DNA of 24,078 nucleotides. It comes from a bacterium (GTDB lineage: Bacteria; Bacillota; Clostridia; Lachnospirales; Lachnospiraceae). The DNA lies in assembly GCA_004562765.1 (NCBI GenBank), contig SFRL01000047.1, positions 1 through 24,078 of the forward strand. Reading direction: 5' to 3'. Each line of letters begins with the position of its first letter. Position 1 is the stretch's first letter. A program made the position numbers and the translations under genes. The notes beneath the pieces were generated by a model. That model was not told the origin of the DNA, made no database searches, and saw nothing but the letters and a program-made list of their open reading frames with translations. This document shows positions 14,998-22,073 of this stretch, piece after piece.

Positions 14998-16141
14998 CGA
15001 TAATCCCCGCTTCCTGCGCTGCCATTTTCATATACTTCATTTCTTCTTCGCTCATTTCGCAATGATACATGCGTTTGTAGAAATCTCCGATCAGCTCTGA
15101 AAATGATTTATTTTGAGCAATACTTGAAATATCCACCTGCTCAATAGCTCTTGTATGGGAATTGTCATAATCGATCTTCACGGTATTCGGATACACCTGC
15201 TGAAAGACTCCCATTGCGTCATTTACAGTATCCTCATCTGTCAGTGTTACATATATGAAATCATCCGGATCCATAATATTTGTTTTATCCAAAAGCATTT
15301 TCATCGGTCCCTTGATATGGCGCATATCTCTCATCGGGTGGAGCGGAATCAATTCCAATGAAACATCCCCCTTCTCTCCCAGAGTGATGATCGGCACTGA
15401 TTTCGCATTGTTCACTTCACTTAACGAATATTTTAGCGGTGAGCCGGCATACCGGACCTCTTCCCTTCCGACTTTCTGCGGCGAATGAATATGTCCAAGC
15501 GCCGCATAATCGAACGCATCAAAACAATCATACCCGATCTTTTCTACAAGACCTACACTCTGCGTACCCACACTTTCAGACCCTCCCAGCGACGGATCCT
15601 CTGATCTTCCGGTCACAAACTGATGCGCCACTATGATATTCCTTCGATTCGGATCAACTCCTGCATGTGCAAGGATCACTCTTACCGCATCATCATAGGT
15701 ACCGATCTCTGCATCGGGGAAGAAATGTTTCACCTGCGATGCCTTCACAAAAGGAAGCAGATAAATGTCTGCTTCCCCGTATGCGTCCGTTACCGTCCGC
15801 CGGTATAACGTTCCATCATATTTCGATGCGATATAGATCTGATTTGCCGCAAACAGATTGCTTCCATAATTCAGGCGATCGTCGGAATCATGATTTCCGC
15901 TGATCATAAAAGTCAAAACCCCTGACCTGGACAGACTGCTCAAAAAATAGTCCAGCAGATTCATGGCCGCTTCGCTGGGTACCGCCTTGTCATAGACATC
16001 TCCCGCGATCAGCACGCCATCCACAGCCTTCTCTTTTATGATATCCAAAATCTGATCCAAGATATATTTCTGGTCTCTGATCAGGTCAAAATCTCCCAAA
16101 GACTTTCCCAGATGCAGATCTCCTAAATGTAAAAACTTCAT
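14972..16141 (-). CDS. sbcD: SbcD, nuclease subunit of SbcCD
   Basis: A 389-residue Mre11-type metallophosphoesterase with all metal-binding motifs: HLGDLHLGK near the N-terminus, AGDVYDKAVPS, SGNHDSDDRL, VAHQFV and ALGHIHSPQ. After about residue 270 comes the capping/SbcC-binding region. I chose the ATG at 16141 because AGAGGTG is six bases upstream; a GTG at 16150 falls inside that binding site. It is the first gene of the sbcDC operon, has its own promoter at 16174-16202, and its end overlaps sbcC, the usual arrangement. Confidence 0.96.
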   Translation of the reverse strand: MKFLHLGDLHLGKSLGDFDLIRDQKYILDQILDIIKEKAVDGVLIAGDVYDKAVPSEAAMNLLDYFLSSLSRSGVLTFMISGNHDSDDRLNYGSNLFAANQIYIASKYDGTLYRRTVTDAYGEADIYLLPFVKASQVKHFFPDAEIGTYDDAVRVILAHAGVDPNRRNIIVAHQFVTGRSEDPSLGGSESVGTQSVGLVEKIGYDCFDAFDYAALGHIHSPQKVGREEVRYAGSPLKYSLSEVNNAKSVPIITLGEKGDVSLELIPLHPMRDMRHIKGPMKMLLDKTNIMDPDDFIYVTLTDEDTVNDAMGVFQQVYPNTVKIDYDNSHTRAIEQVDISSIAQNKSFSELIGDFYKRMYHCEMSEEEMKYMKMAAQEAGIIDETDEIDH

Positions 16142-16173
16142 AAGTGACACCTCTATATTGCTAACTGATTATT

Positions 16174-16202
16174 ATCATACCACCATTCATACCATGTTTC
16201 AA
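16174..16202 (-). promoter_or_regulatory. Sigma-A promoter of sbcDC
   Basis: On the minus strand TTGAAA (16202-16197), a 17-base spacer and TATGAT (16179-16174) lie 33 bases ahead of the sbcD ATG. Both boxes match 5 of 6 consensus bases. It sits between the upstream gene's stop (16216) and sbcD, so sbcDC is separately transcribed. Confidence 0.8.
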
Positions 16203-16215
16203 CGACTGGAATTTC

Positions 16216-17499
16216 TCATGCAAAAGGATACGGTTCCTTCGGCACATAATCTGCGCAGGTGATCGTACCGTCCTCATCCATGCGCAGGACGCAGATCTGG
16301 GCATAATATCTTCCGTCCTCTCCGCCACCGGAGATGCCGTAGCTCTGCACGCTGATACGCGGTGCATCATCTGGGAACAGCAGTTTAAACTCACTCATCC
16401 TCATACCGCCACTGCTGCCTGCTTCACCTGCGGTGGAGTACTCCACCCAGTCAGAATCCCAATCCACATTCACAACTGCCTCACTGTCTGCCACTTTCTC
16501 ACACAGATCATCGATATTATCAACAGTCAGTGTCTGCACAAATGCCCTCAATATTTCTGTCTGCGCCTCACCTTCTTCGATCTCCTTCCGCTGTGACTCA
16601 GGCAGGTTTTCCAATTCCTTATCCATTTCTGCCTGTTCCTCCTCCGGTGTTTTTTCCAGTGATCGCAGATAGCTTTCCGCCTTTTCCGGATCCGCCTTTG
16701 CCCGGTCAAGCGGAAGTGTAAACAGTGCATTGCATCCGTCATACGCCTCGTTGCGACTGACCTTTCCGGTCGTCTCATCGAAGTTATATGCTTCATTGAT
16801 CACGCCTGCGCTATTCTCATCCGCAAGGCACAGATAAACCTCTCTGTCCGCAAATACTTCCAGATCATCACATTCCGCCATGCGATACATCACGCCGTCC
16901 TGTACAAATTCCGAATAACCGCCGCCGAACGTATAGATATTATACTTCCACGGTTCCAGTCCCTGTACGAACGGACTGGTCAAAAACGTCTCCTTTCCGT
17001 ACTCCGGTGAACCGGTTTCCGGCATCGGTGTCCCGTCAGCATGCTCGATCGCCAGCAGCCAGTAGCTTCGGTCAGCCCGCACCTCACCGCCTACCATCGT
17101 GGCATAATCGGTCAATTCTTTTCCTGAAACAATACCGATCAATGTGGATCGATATGCCCCATAAGTCTGCGTCTCATTCACGAGAATCGCATCCTCACCG
17201 GAAAAAGCATCCATTAGCTTTTTGTCCTGCAGCTCGGCAGCTGCCTCCTGCGGGATCAGATAACGCCACGCCGCATAGGTCGTTCCGCCGCCTACCGCGA
17301 GCACTGCCGCTGCGATCATCGCCGTTGCCACAGCTCTTTTTGTGCTCCATGTGCCCCTCTTTTTTGATCCATTTTTCATTTCTTCCTTCATCTGCGCTTC
17401 CTCCTTCGCTCTTCGCAAGATCTGTTCGTTCAGCGTATGTTTTGGCTGAACGTCCGGAGTAAGGGCAGTCGCCAGCAGTTCATCTAAATTTTTACTCAT
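16216..17499 (-). CDS. Membrane-anchored probable anti-sigma factor
   Basis: A 427-residue protein: a cytoplasmic N-terminus of about 50 residues (MSKNLDELLATALTPDVQP), one TM segment (about 54-75, VATAMIAAAVLAVGGG), then a large extracytoplasmic part of about 350 residues. The outer part contains a negatively charged Glu-rich helix (about 270-310, EKTPEEEQAEMDKELENLPE) and a C-terminal beta-rich piece. The gene overlaps the ECF sigma gene by 8 bases. This order and topology is the known layout of an anti-sigma factor that holds its sigma at the membrane. I see no zinc-binding HxxxCxxC motif. The outer domain resembles DUF4179-type anti-sigma proteins loosely. What signal it senses is unknown. 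Confidence 0.75.
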   Translation of the reverse strand: MSKNLDELLATALTPDVQPKHTLNEQILRRAKEEAQMKEEMKNGSKKRGTWSTKRAVATAMIAAAVLAVGGGTTYAAWRYLIPQEAAAELQDKKLMDAFSGEDAILVNETQTYGAYRSTLIGIVSGKELTDYATMVGGEVRADRSYWLLAIEHADGTPMPETGSPEYGKETFLTSPFVQGLEPWKYNIYTFGGGYSEFVQDGVMYRMAECDDLEVFADREVYLCLADENSAGVINEAYNFDETTGKVSRNEAYDGCNALFTLPLDRAKADPEKAESYLRSLEKTPEEEQAEMDKELENLPESQRKEIEEGEAQTEILRAFVQTLTVDNIDDLCEKVADSEAVVNVDWDSDWVEYSTAGEAGSSGGMRMSEFKLLFPDDAPRISVQSYGISGGGEDGRYYAQICVLRMDEDGTITCADYVPKEPYPFA

Positions 17500-18031
17500 C
17501 CAGCAACACCTCCAGTTGTTGTCGCAACAGTTTTCTCGCCTGATACAGTCTGCTCTTCACCGTTCCTGACGGAATGTGAAGCAAAGATGCGATCTGTTCC
17601 AGCGGCAGCTCCTCCATATAATAAAGCAGCACCACCACCCGGTATTTTTCCGGCAAGGCTTCCACCGCGCTCTGCACCTGCCGTCGCTCTTCGGCTCGCA
17701 GCACCTCTGTCTCAATGGAGTCCGTGAGTTCCACTTCCCCTACCGGTATCGCACCGCCCGGCGCATCCATGGACTGCTCCGGCGCGATACGCTTCCGCCA
17801 TGCCGCTTTCCGCCGCTTATTTTTCCACAAGCGGATCGCAACAGACAAAAGATAGCTCTTCGGATTGGCATCCGCATCATTATGCAATTGCGTAATATGT
17901 TCCATCGCAGTGAGAAAGGTATCCTGATATAGCTCATCCGCCCACTCGCGCACTCCGGTCAGATGCAGGCAGAAGGAATATACTTCCGTCCCATACGCTT
18001 CAATGCACTGCTCCAGCTCAAAAACTGTCAT
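17492..18031 (-). CDS. ECF-type RNA polymerase sigma factor
   Basis: A 179-residue sigma-70 family ECF factor. Sigma region 2 covers about 10-75 (YSFCLHLTGVREWADELYQDTFLTA, with the -10-reading helix and SYLLSVAIRLWKNKRR). A linker of about 45 residues follows, then region 4 (about 118-175) with the helix-turn-helix LPLEQIASLLHIPSGTVKSR. The ATG at 18031 has GGAGGG eight bases upstream. Its end overlaps the membrane protein gene that follows, the probable anti-sigma factor. Between the start and the MATE terminator (18032-18091) I could not define a promoter with confidence; such genes usually drive their own transcription. Confidence 0.93.
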   Translation of the reverse strand: MTVFELEQCIEAYGTEVYSFCLHLTGVREWADELYQDTFLTAMEHITQLHNDADANPKSYLLSVAIRLWKNKRRKAAWRKRIAPEQSMDAPGGAIPVGEVELTDSIETEVLRAEERRQVQSAVEALPEKYRVVVLLYYMEELPLEQIASLLHIPSGTVKSRLYQARKLLRQQLEVLLDE

Positions 18032-18091
18032 ATGTTTTGCCCTCCACCCTTACATTGTAACAACTGACTGAATGGTTCGAAAAATCTAATA

Positions 18092-18121
18092 GAAAAAGAA
18101 GCAAGCCAAAACTGACTTGCT
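18092..18121 (-). terminator. Terminator of the MATE gene
   Basis: On the minus strand AGCAAG (18121-18116) pairs with CTTGCT (18105-18100) around a 10-base loop, followed by TCTTTTT. It touches the stop codon of the MATE gene and points the same way. Confidence 0.65.
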
Positions 18122-19473
18122 CACTCTCTCACGCGCTTTAAATAAATCCTGCACAAAAACAGGCACACGACAAATGTAAACACAAAGGATAGTGGCTGTG
18201 CCTCCTGTACGCCGGACATCCCCCGCAGGTTTTTCAAGACGAGTAATGTAGGGATAAACACCAAGCCACTCCGCAGACAGGATCCGAAGCTTGCCAGCAG
18301 TTTTTCTCCAATACTCTGGAAGCCCATTTCCACCATCATCGTGAGGGGCACAAACAACTGCCCGATACACATGAGCCGCAGGGCACGGATACCAAGTTCG
18401 ATGACCTGCGGATCATTCCTCAATTGCTGTACAACCGGTCCCGCAAAGATGAAAATAGGAACAGAAAGAAGAAACAGTACGCACTCCGCACCCACCAAAG
18501 CTGACCAGAACGCCTTCCGCACCCGACTGATCTTTCCTGCGCCGAAGTTAAAGCTGCTGATGGGCTGGAATCCCTGCCCGATCCCGATCGCCACCGCCAT
18601 CGGAAAAAAGCTCACTCTGGATACAATACTCATTGCCGCTACCGCTTCGTCGCCATACATACCGGAAGCCTTATTCAGAAGCATCGCCGCCACGCTGTTC
18701 AACATCTGACGCAGCAGACTCGGAAATCCGGTCGCCACCACATTCCATACGGTCTGAGCATCTCGCGCCACATACTTTAAGGATATCTGTGTCTGCGTTT
18801 TTCCCCTCAGAAACATGCTGAGCAAAATACAAAAGCTGACCACCTGCGAACCGGCTGTGGCAATTCCTGCACCCGCGATTCCAAGTCTGCATCCAAAAAT
18901 CAGGACCATATCTGCTTCGATATTGATGAACGCGCCGATCATGAGTCCGATCGTTCCAAGCTTCGCCTTTCCCTCATAGCGGAGCAGATTGTTCATTGTC
19001 AGACTGGATGTAAAAAACGGAGCAGCCAGAAGAATAAAAAAGATATAAGTTCCCGCATAGGGGGCGATCGTCTTTGTACTGCCCAGCAGATACAACAATG
19101 GCTCCATGAACAGGAAACTGAACACCGCCAGAATAAGACCTAGCAAAAAAGACAAAAAGAAACCTGTCGAACTGTATTTTGATGCTTCTTCCAGATCCTT
19201 TGCACCCAGTTTTCTGGACATGATACTGCCTGCACCCTGTCCGCACATAAAAGCTACCGCCTGCAGGATCGCCATATAACTAAATACAATACCGGTGGCT
19301 CCGCTCTCACTGGTTCCCAATGTCCCTACAAATGCCGTATCCACCAGATTGTAGATATTTGTGACCATCATACTGATGATCGTAGGAACAGATAACGTGA
19401 AAAGCAGTTTTTCCACCGGTTCTGTTGTCATCTTCTCATATTGTCTTTGCTGTAATTCATTCTCTGCTTCCAT
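18121..19473 (-). CDS. MATE family efflux transporter
   Basis: A 450-residue, 12-helix transporter of the MATE family, which exports drugs or metabolites using sodium or proton gradients. Two homologous halves of six helices are seen. The N-terminal motif is LFTLSVPTIISMMVTNIYNLVDTAFVG, with GQGAGSIMSRKLG after it; the second half has GFPSLLRQMLNSVAAMLLN and GIGQGFQPISSFNFGA. Length is typical. I chose the ATG at 19473 because GGAGG is eight bases upstream; a TTG at 19494 has no such support. It has its own promoter (19503-19531) but lies immediately downstream of a MerR/GyrI-type drug-responsive operon in the same direction, so a role in multidrug tolerance is plausible. Confidence 0.93.
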   Translation of the reverse strand: MEAENELQQRQYEKMTTEPVEKLLFTLSVPTIISMMVTNIYNLVDTAFVGTLGTSESGATGIVFSYMAILQAVAFMCGQGAGSIMSRKLGAKDLEEASKYSSTGFFLSFLLGLILAVFSFLFMEPLLYLLGSTKTIAPYAGTYIFFILLAAPFFTSSLTMNNLLRYEGKAKLGTIGLMIGAFINIEADMVLIFGCRLGIAGAGIATAGSQVVSFCILLSMFLRGKTQTQISLKYVARDAQTVWNVVATGFPSLLRQMLNSVAAMLLNKASGMYGDEAVAAMSIVSRVSFFPMAVAIGIGQGFQPISSFNFGAGKISRVRKAFWSALVGAECVLFLLSVPIFIFAGPVVQQLRNDPQVIELGIRALRLMCIGQLFVPLTMMVEMGFQSIGEKLLASFGSCLRSGLVFIPTLLVLKNLRGMSGVQEAQPLSFVFTFVVCLFLCRIYLKRVRE

Positions 19474-19502
19474 GATCTCCACCTCCGCAATCAAATCTTA
19501 GC

Positions 19503-19531
19503 ATAATAGAAAAAATTTTTCCAATAGTGAA
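19503..19531 (-). promoter_or_regulatory. Candidate promoter of the MATE gene
   Basis: On the minus strand TTCACT (19531-19526), 17 bases and TATTAT (19508-19503), 30 bases before the ATG. A short inverted repeat GTGA-TAT-TCAC overlaps the -35. It does not carry the CTCCCC palindrome found before the ABC operon. Confidence 0.5.
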
Positions 19532-19551
19532 TATCACAGAAAACAGATAAA

Positions 19552-20478
19552 TTAACTTCTTTTTCTCACCGGGATCTGGATCTCTGACAGCCACTCACTC
19601 TCATCATCCTTATTCCATATACCATCAATGTATGATTCCCTGATATTTCCAACGATCTCATATCCATTTTCCTCAATATATTTGAGCAAAACAGCGTAGG
19701 CTTTCGGAAAGTCTGCATAAGATCCCTTGTGAAAGATACAGGCTGCTGTGGTTTCTTCCAGTTCATAAAACTTCAGTGTTTCCGTATCATCCAGCAGCTT
19801 TGTTACTGCCTCACAGGTCTCGATCCTGATATTTTCTTCCTTGAATCCGGGTTCCAGATACTGAGTAAAGCAGTATTCCGGAAGTGCGCATTCACATCCG
19901 AGCCGTTCCATTTCCGCACCCATTTCAGGCATGACATCAAACAGATCATCGTAGGAATCGATCACTTTCTCGGACGCAGCGACCTTGCATGCGGGCAATG
20001 TCTTAATGAGCACCGGTGTGCGTAAGGATGCTGTTTCGTCCAGCAGATATGCATCAATGATCGCGATCTGTCTGGTCAGCTCCGCGATCTGTGCCAGGAG
20101 CTGCGATTTCTTTTTTCGCAGCAACTGTTCTTCTTCTACGCCCGAACGAATCTGTTTGATGTCATCCAGCGTAAATCCCGCCTGCTTCAAGGCAGTGATC
20201 TGGTGGATCGCCGCCATTTGGTCAAGTGTATAATAGCGATAGCCGTTTTCTTCATCCACATATGCAGGGCAAAGTAAACCCTGCTCCTCATAAAAACGAA
20301 GTGCCTTTACCGTAATATGGTTCATCTGTGCAAACATGCCGATCCGGTAAAGATGACTTTCGGTCTGTACACGACAAGGTTCATGTTTATTATTCATCTG
20401 CATCTGAAATATTCCCTCGCAATCCCGATCTGCATAGTTCTTCTCCGATCTGTTGTTTGTTTTTTCCATCTTCTCCAT
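19552..20478 (-). CDS. MerR-family regulator with GyrI-like effector domain
   Basis: A regulator of up to 308 residues. The MerR winged helix covers about 43-112 (YRIGMFAQMNHITVKALRFY, then EEQGLLCPAYVDEENGYRYY). A coiled-coil dimer helix (about 118-145) and a GyrI-like/AraC effector-binding domain (about 155-305) follow, as in BmrR, which binds many lipophilic cations. The N-terminal end is uncertain: ATGs at 20478, 20469 and 20403 all have possible binding sites, and the first 25-40 residues look unstructured. It is the third gene of an operon with an ABC exporter, four bases after the permease stop. The promoter of that operon has the classic MerR design, so it very probably controls its own operon in response to a small molecule. 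Confidence 0.92.
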   Translation of the reverse strand: MEKMEKTNNRSEKNYADRDCEGIFQMQMNNKHEPCRVQTESHLYRIGMFAQMNHITVKALRFYEEQGLLCPAYVDEENGYRYYTLDQMAAIHQITALKQAGFTLDDIKQIRSGVEEEQLLRKKKSQLLAQIAELTRQIAIIDAYLLDETASLRTPVLIKTLPACKVAASEKVIDSYDDLFDVMPEMGAEMERLGCECALPEYCFTQYLEPGFKEENIRIETCEAVTKLLDDTETLKFYELEETTAACIFHKGSYADFPKAYAVLLKYIEENGYEIVGNIRESYIDGIWNKDDESEWLSEIQIPVRKRS

Positions 20479-20482
20479 CCCT

Positions 20483-21223
20483 TTATTCCCATCTAAAGGT
20501 TTTTATTGATATTGCAATACAGACAACCGCGATCAGTCCAAGGATCGCGATCTCAGTTCCCATCGTACCAAGTGAGGTGCCCACAGAGGCTGCCTTCATC
20601 AGCCGGATCCCAATACCAAGGGGCATATATCCTGCCACAAGCTGCATTCCCTTCGGAAAAAGCTCATAGGGAATGGTTGCTCCGGAAAATAATAACATGG
20701 GAAAGTACAAAAAGGAAGTGGCTACATTCATACTCTTTGTTGTTTTGCAAACTGCCGCCACTAATAATCCAATGGAAAACATCGCGATCATTGTAAGAAA
20801 CCAAGTCAAAATATAAACCGCAACACTTCCGCTCATCCGATACCCAAACAGTACGCAGGCGGCGAACGTCACACAGACTGCCGAGAGTGCCGCCATCACT
20901 CCGCTGCAGATCATATCCACAAAAAGAAGCCTCGTCGGTGAGCACGGACTGCAGTAAAAATGCTTCAGGATCTTCTTATCTCTGTAATCCACCATAGTAA
21001 TTGGAATACTCATAAATGCACTGCAGCAGATTCCCACCGATGTAACCGCCACAAAAGAGCTCTCCAGATAGGTCATCCCGCTATCGCCTGCCAATTTTGA
21101 GCCGGCGATCAATCCAATCATGATCAGTACCACCACCGGCATACAAAGAAGAAAAATAAATACATCCGGTGAACGGAAAAATAATTTTTGCTCTACTTTA
21201 TATAATCTCAAAAAGTTTCTCAT
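20483..21223 (-). CDS. ABC-2 type exporter permease
   Basis: A 246-residue ABC-2 type membrane protein with six predicted helices (first around 20-42, FIFLLCMPVVVLIMIGLIAG; the last, ILGLIAVVCIAISI, at the C-terminus). The loop ITMVDYRDKKILKHFYCSPCSPTR after helix 2 is the typical coupling segment that contacts the ATPase, and the LFSGATIPYELFPKGMQ stretch fits the family. AGGAGG is nine bases before the ATG, and only one base separates it from the ATPase stop codon. With the ATPase at 21225-21947 it forms an exporter, probably for a drug or peptide; the substrate is not visible. Confidence 0.92.
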   Translation of the reverse strand: MRNFLRLYKVEQKLFFRSPDVFIFLLCMPVVVLIMIGLIAGSKLAGDSGMTYLESSFVAVTSVGICCSAFMSIPITMVDYRDKKILKHFYCSPCSPTRLLFVDMICSGVMAALSAVCVTFAACVLFGYRMSGSVAVYILTWFLTMIAMFSIGLLVAAVCKTTKSMNVATSFLYFPMLLFSGATIPYELFPKGMQLVAGYMPLGIGIRLMKAASVGTSLGTMGTEIAILGLIAVVCIAISIKTFRWE

Positions 21224-21224
21224 T

Positions 21225-21947
21225 CTACTCTACCTCCTCGCCCATATACCACAAGTATGCTTCTTCCAGATTTTCATACGGCGATGAACCGATCACCTTT
21301 TCCACTGTTCCCTCCGTCACCTTTTTTCCGGATCTGATCAGACAGACACGATCACACAGGTTTTCCGCCTCCTCCATGTAGTGCGTGGTCAGGAAGATCG
21401 TCATTCCCTGCTCTTTCAATTTTTTCAATGTCTTCCATACTTCCCGTCTGGCCGCCACATCCAGCCCTGTCGTGAGCTCATCCAAAAAAATGATCTCCGG
21501 ATCACCGATCAGTGACAACACCACCGATAGCCTCTGTCGCTCTCCACCGGACAATTTCATGACCGGGCTTTTCATCAGATCCTTCAGACCAAACTGCTCC
21601 AAAAGCATTTTGTAGTCCGCAGGCGCTTGATACAGGGACGCATATTCCTCGCAGACCTCATCCACACGGATCGCTTCCTGATAAGCAGATGTCTGAAACT
21701 GTACACCTACCTTCCCGAACACCTTCTTTCGGTGCTTTGCAGCCTCCATATCAAAAATCGTCAGCTCTCCGGCATCCGGTTTCTTGAGTCCTAAGATCAT
21801 CTCGATCGTCGTGCTTTTGCCTGCCCCGTTATGTCCCAGCAGTCCAAATACCTCTCCCTTTTTCACCTCAAGGGACAGATCATCTACGACCTTTCGTCCG
21901 TTGAATGATTTTGTTGCATTTTTCACGCTAATACATGTTTCACTCAT
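21225..21947 (-). CDS. ABC exporter ATP-binding protein
   Basis: A 240-residue ATPase of the DrrA/CcmA type. Walker A is GLLGHNGAGKST (about 34-45), Q-loop GVQFQTS, signature LSGGERQRLSVVLSL, Walker B IIFLDELTTGLD and H-loop TTHYMEEAE. The usual Pro in the Walker B extension (LDEPTTGLD) is Leu here; the catalytic Glu is kept, so activity is expected. AGGAGG is nine bases before the ATG. First gene of the operon ATPase, permease, MerR regulator, driven by the long-spacer promoter at 21999-22030. Confidence 0.94.
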   Translation of the reverse strand: MSETCISVKNATKSFNGRKVVDDLSLEVKKGEVFGLLGHNGAGKSTTIEMILGLKKPDAGELTIFDMEAAKHRKKVFGKVGVQFQTSAYQEAIRVDEVCEEYASLYQAPADYKMLLEQFGLKDLMKSPVMKLSGGERQRLSVVLSLIGDPEIIFLDELTTGLDVAARREVWKTLKKLKEQGMTIFLTTHYMEEAENLCDRVCLIRSGKKVTEGTVEKVIGSSPYENLEEAYLWYMGEEVE

Positions 21948-21998
21948 AAAAATAATCCTCCTTTCCGAATAGAAGAAGTTTCCTATCCGACAAGAAGG

Positions 21999-22030
21999 AT
22001 TATAGTTGCTCCCCTATAGGGGAGAGTCAA
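21999..22030 (-). promoter_or_regulatory. MerR-type promoter with 20-bp spacer and palindromic operator
   Basis: On the minus strand TTGACT (22030-22025), a 20-base spacer and a perfect TATAAT (22004-21999). The spacer contains a 16-bp perfect palindrome CTCCCCTATAGGGGAG (22024-22009). An over-long 19-20 bp spacer with a dyad between the boxes is the known design of MerR-activated promoters, and the CTCCCC half-site resembles the B. subtilis bmr (BmrR) operator. The operon encodes its own MerR/GyrI protein, so the match is coherent. Confidence 0.9.
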
Positions 22031-22073
22031 TACATAATATGTGATTTAACTGCCAAACCTGTTGCGGATATAA

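Noticed and set aside
18032..18090. ECF-type autoregulated promoter (GAACC plus CGT-like -10) before the sigma gene
   Set aside because: CGAACC is present but no matching -10 motif is found at the usual 16-17 base distance.
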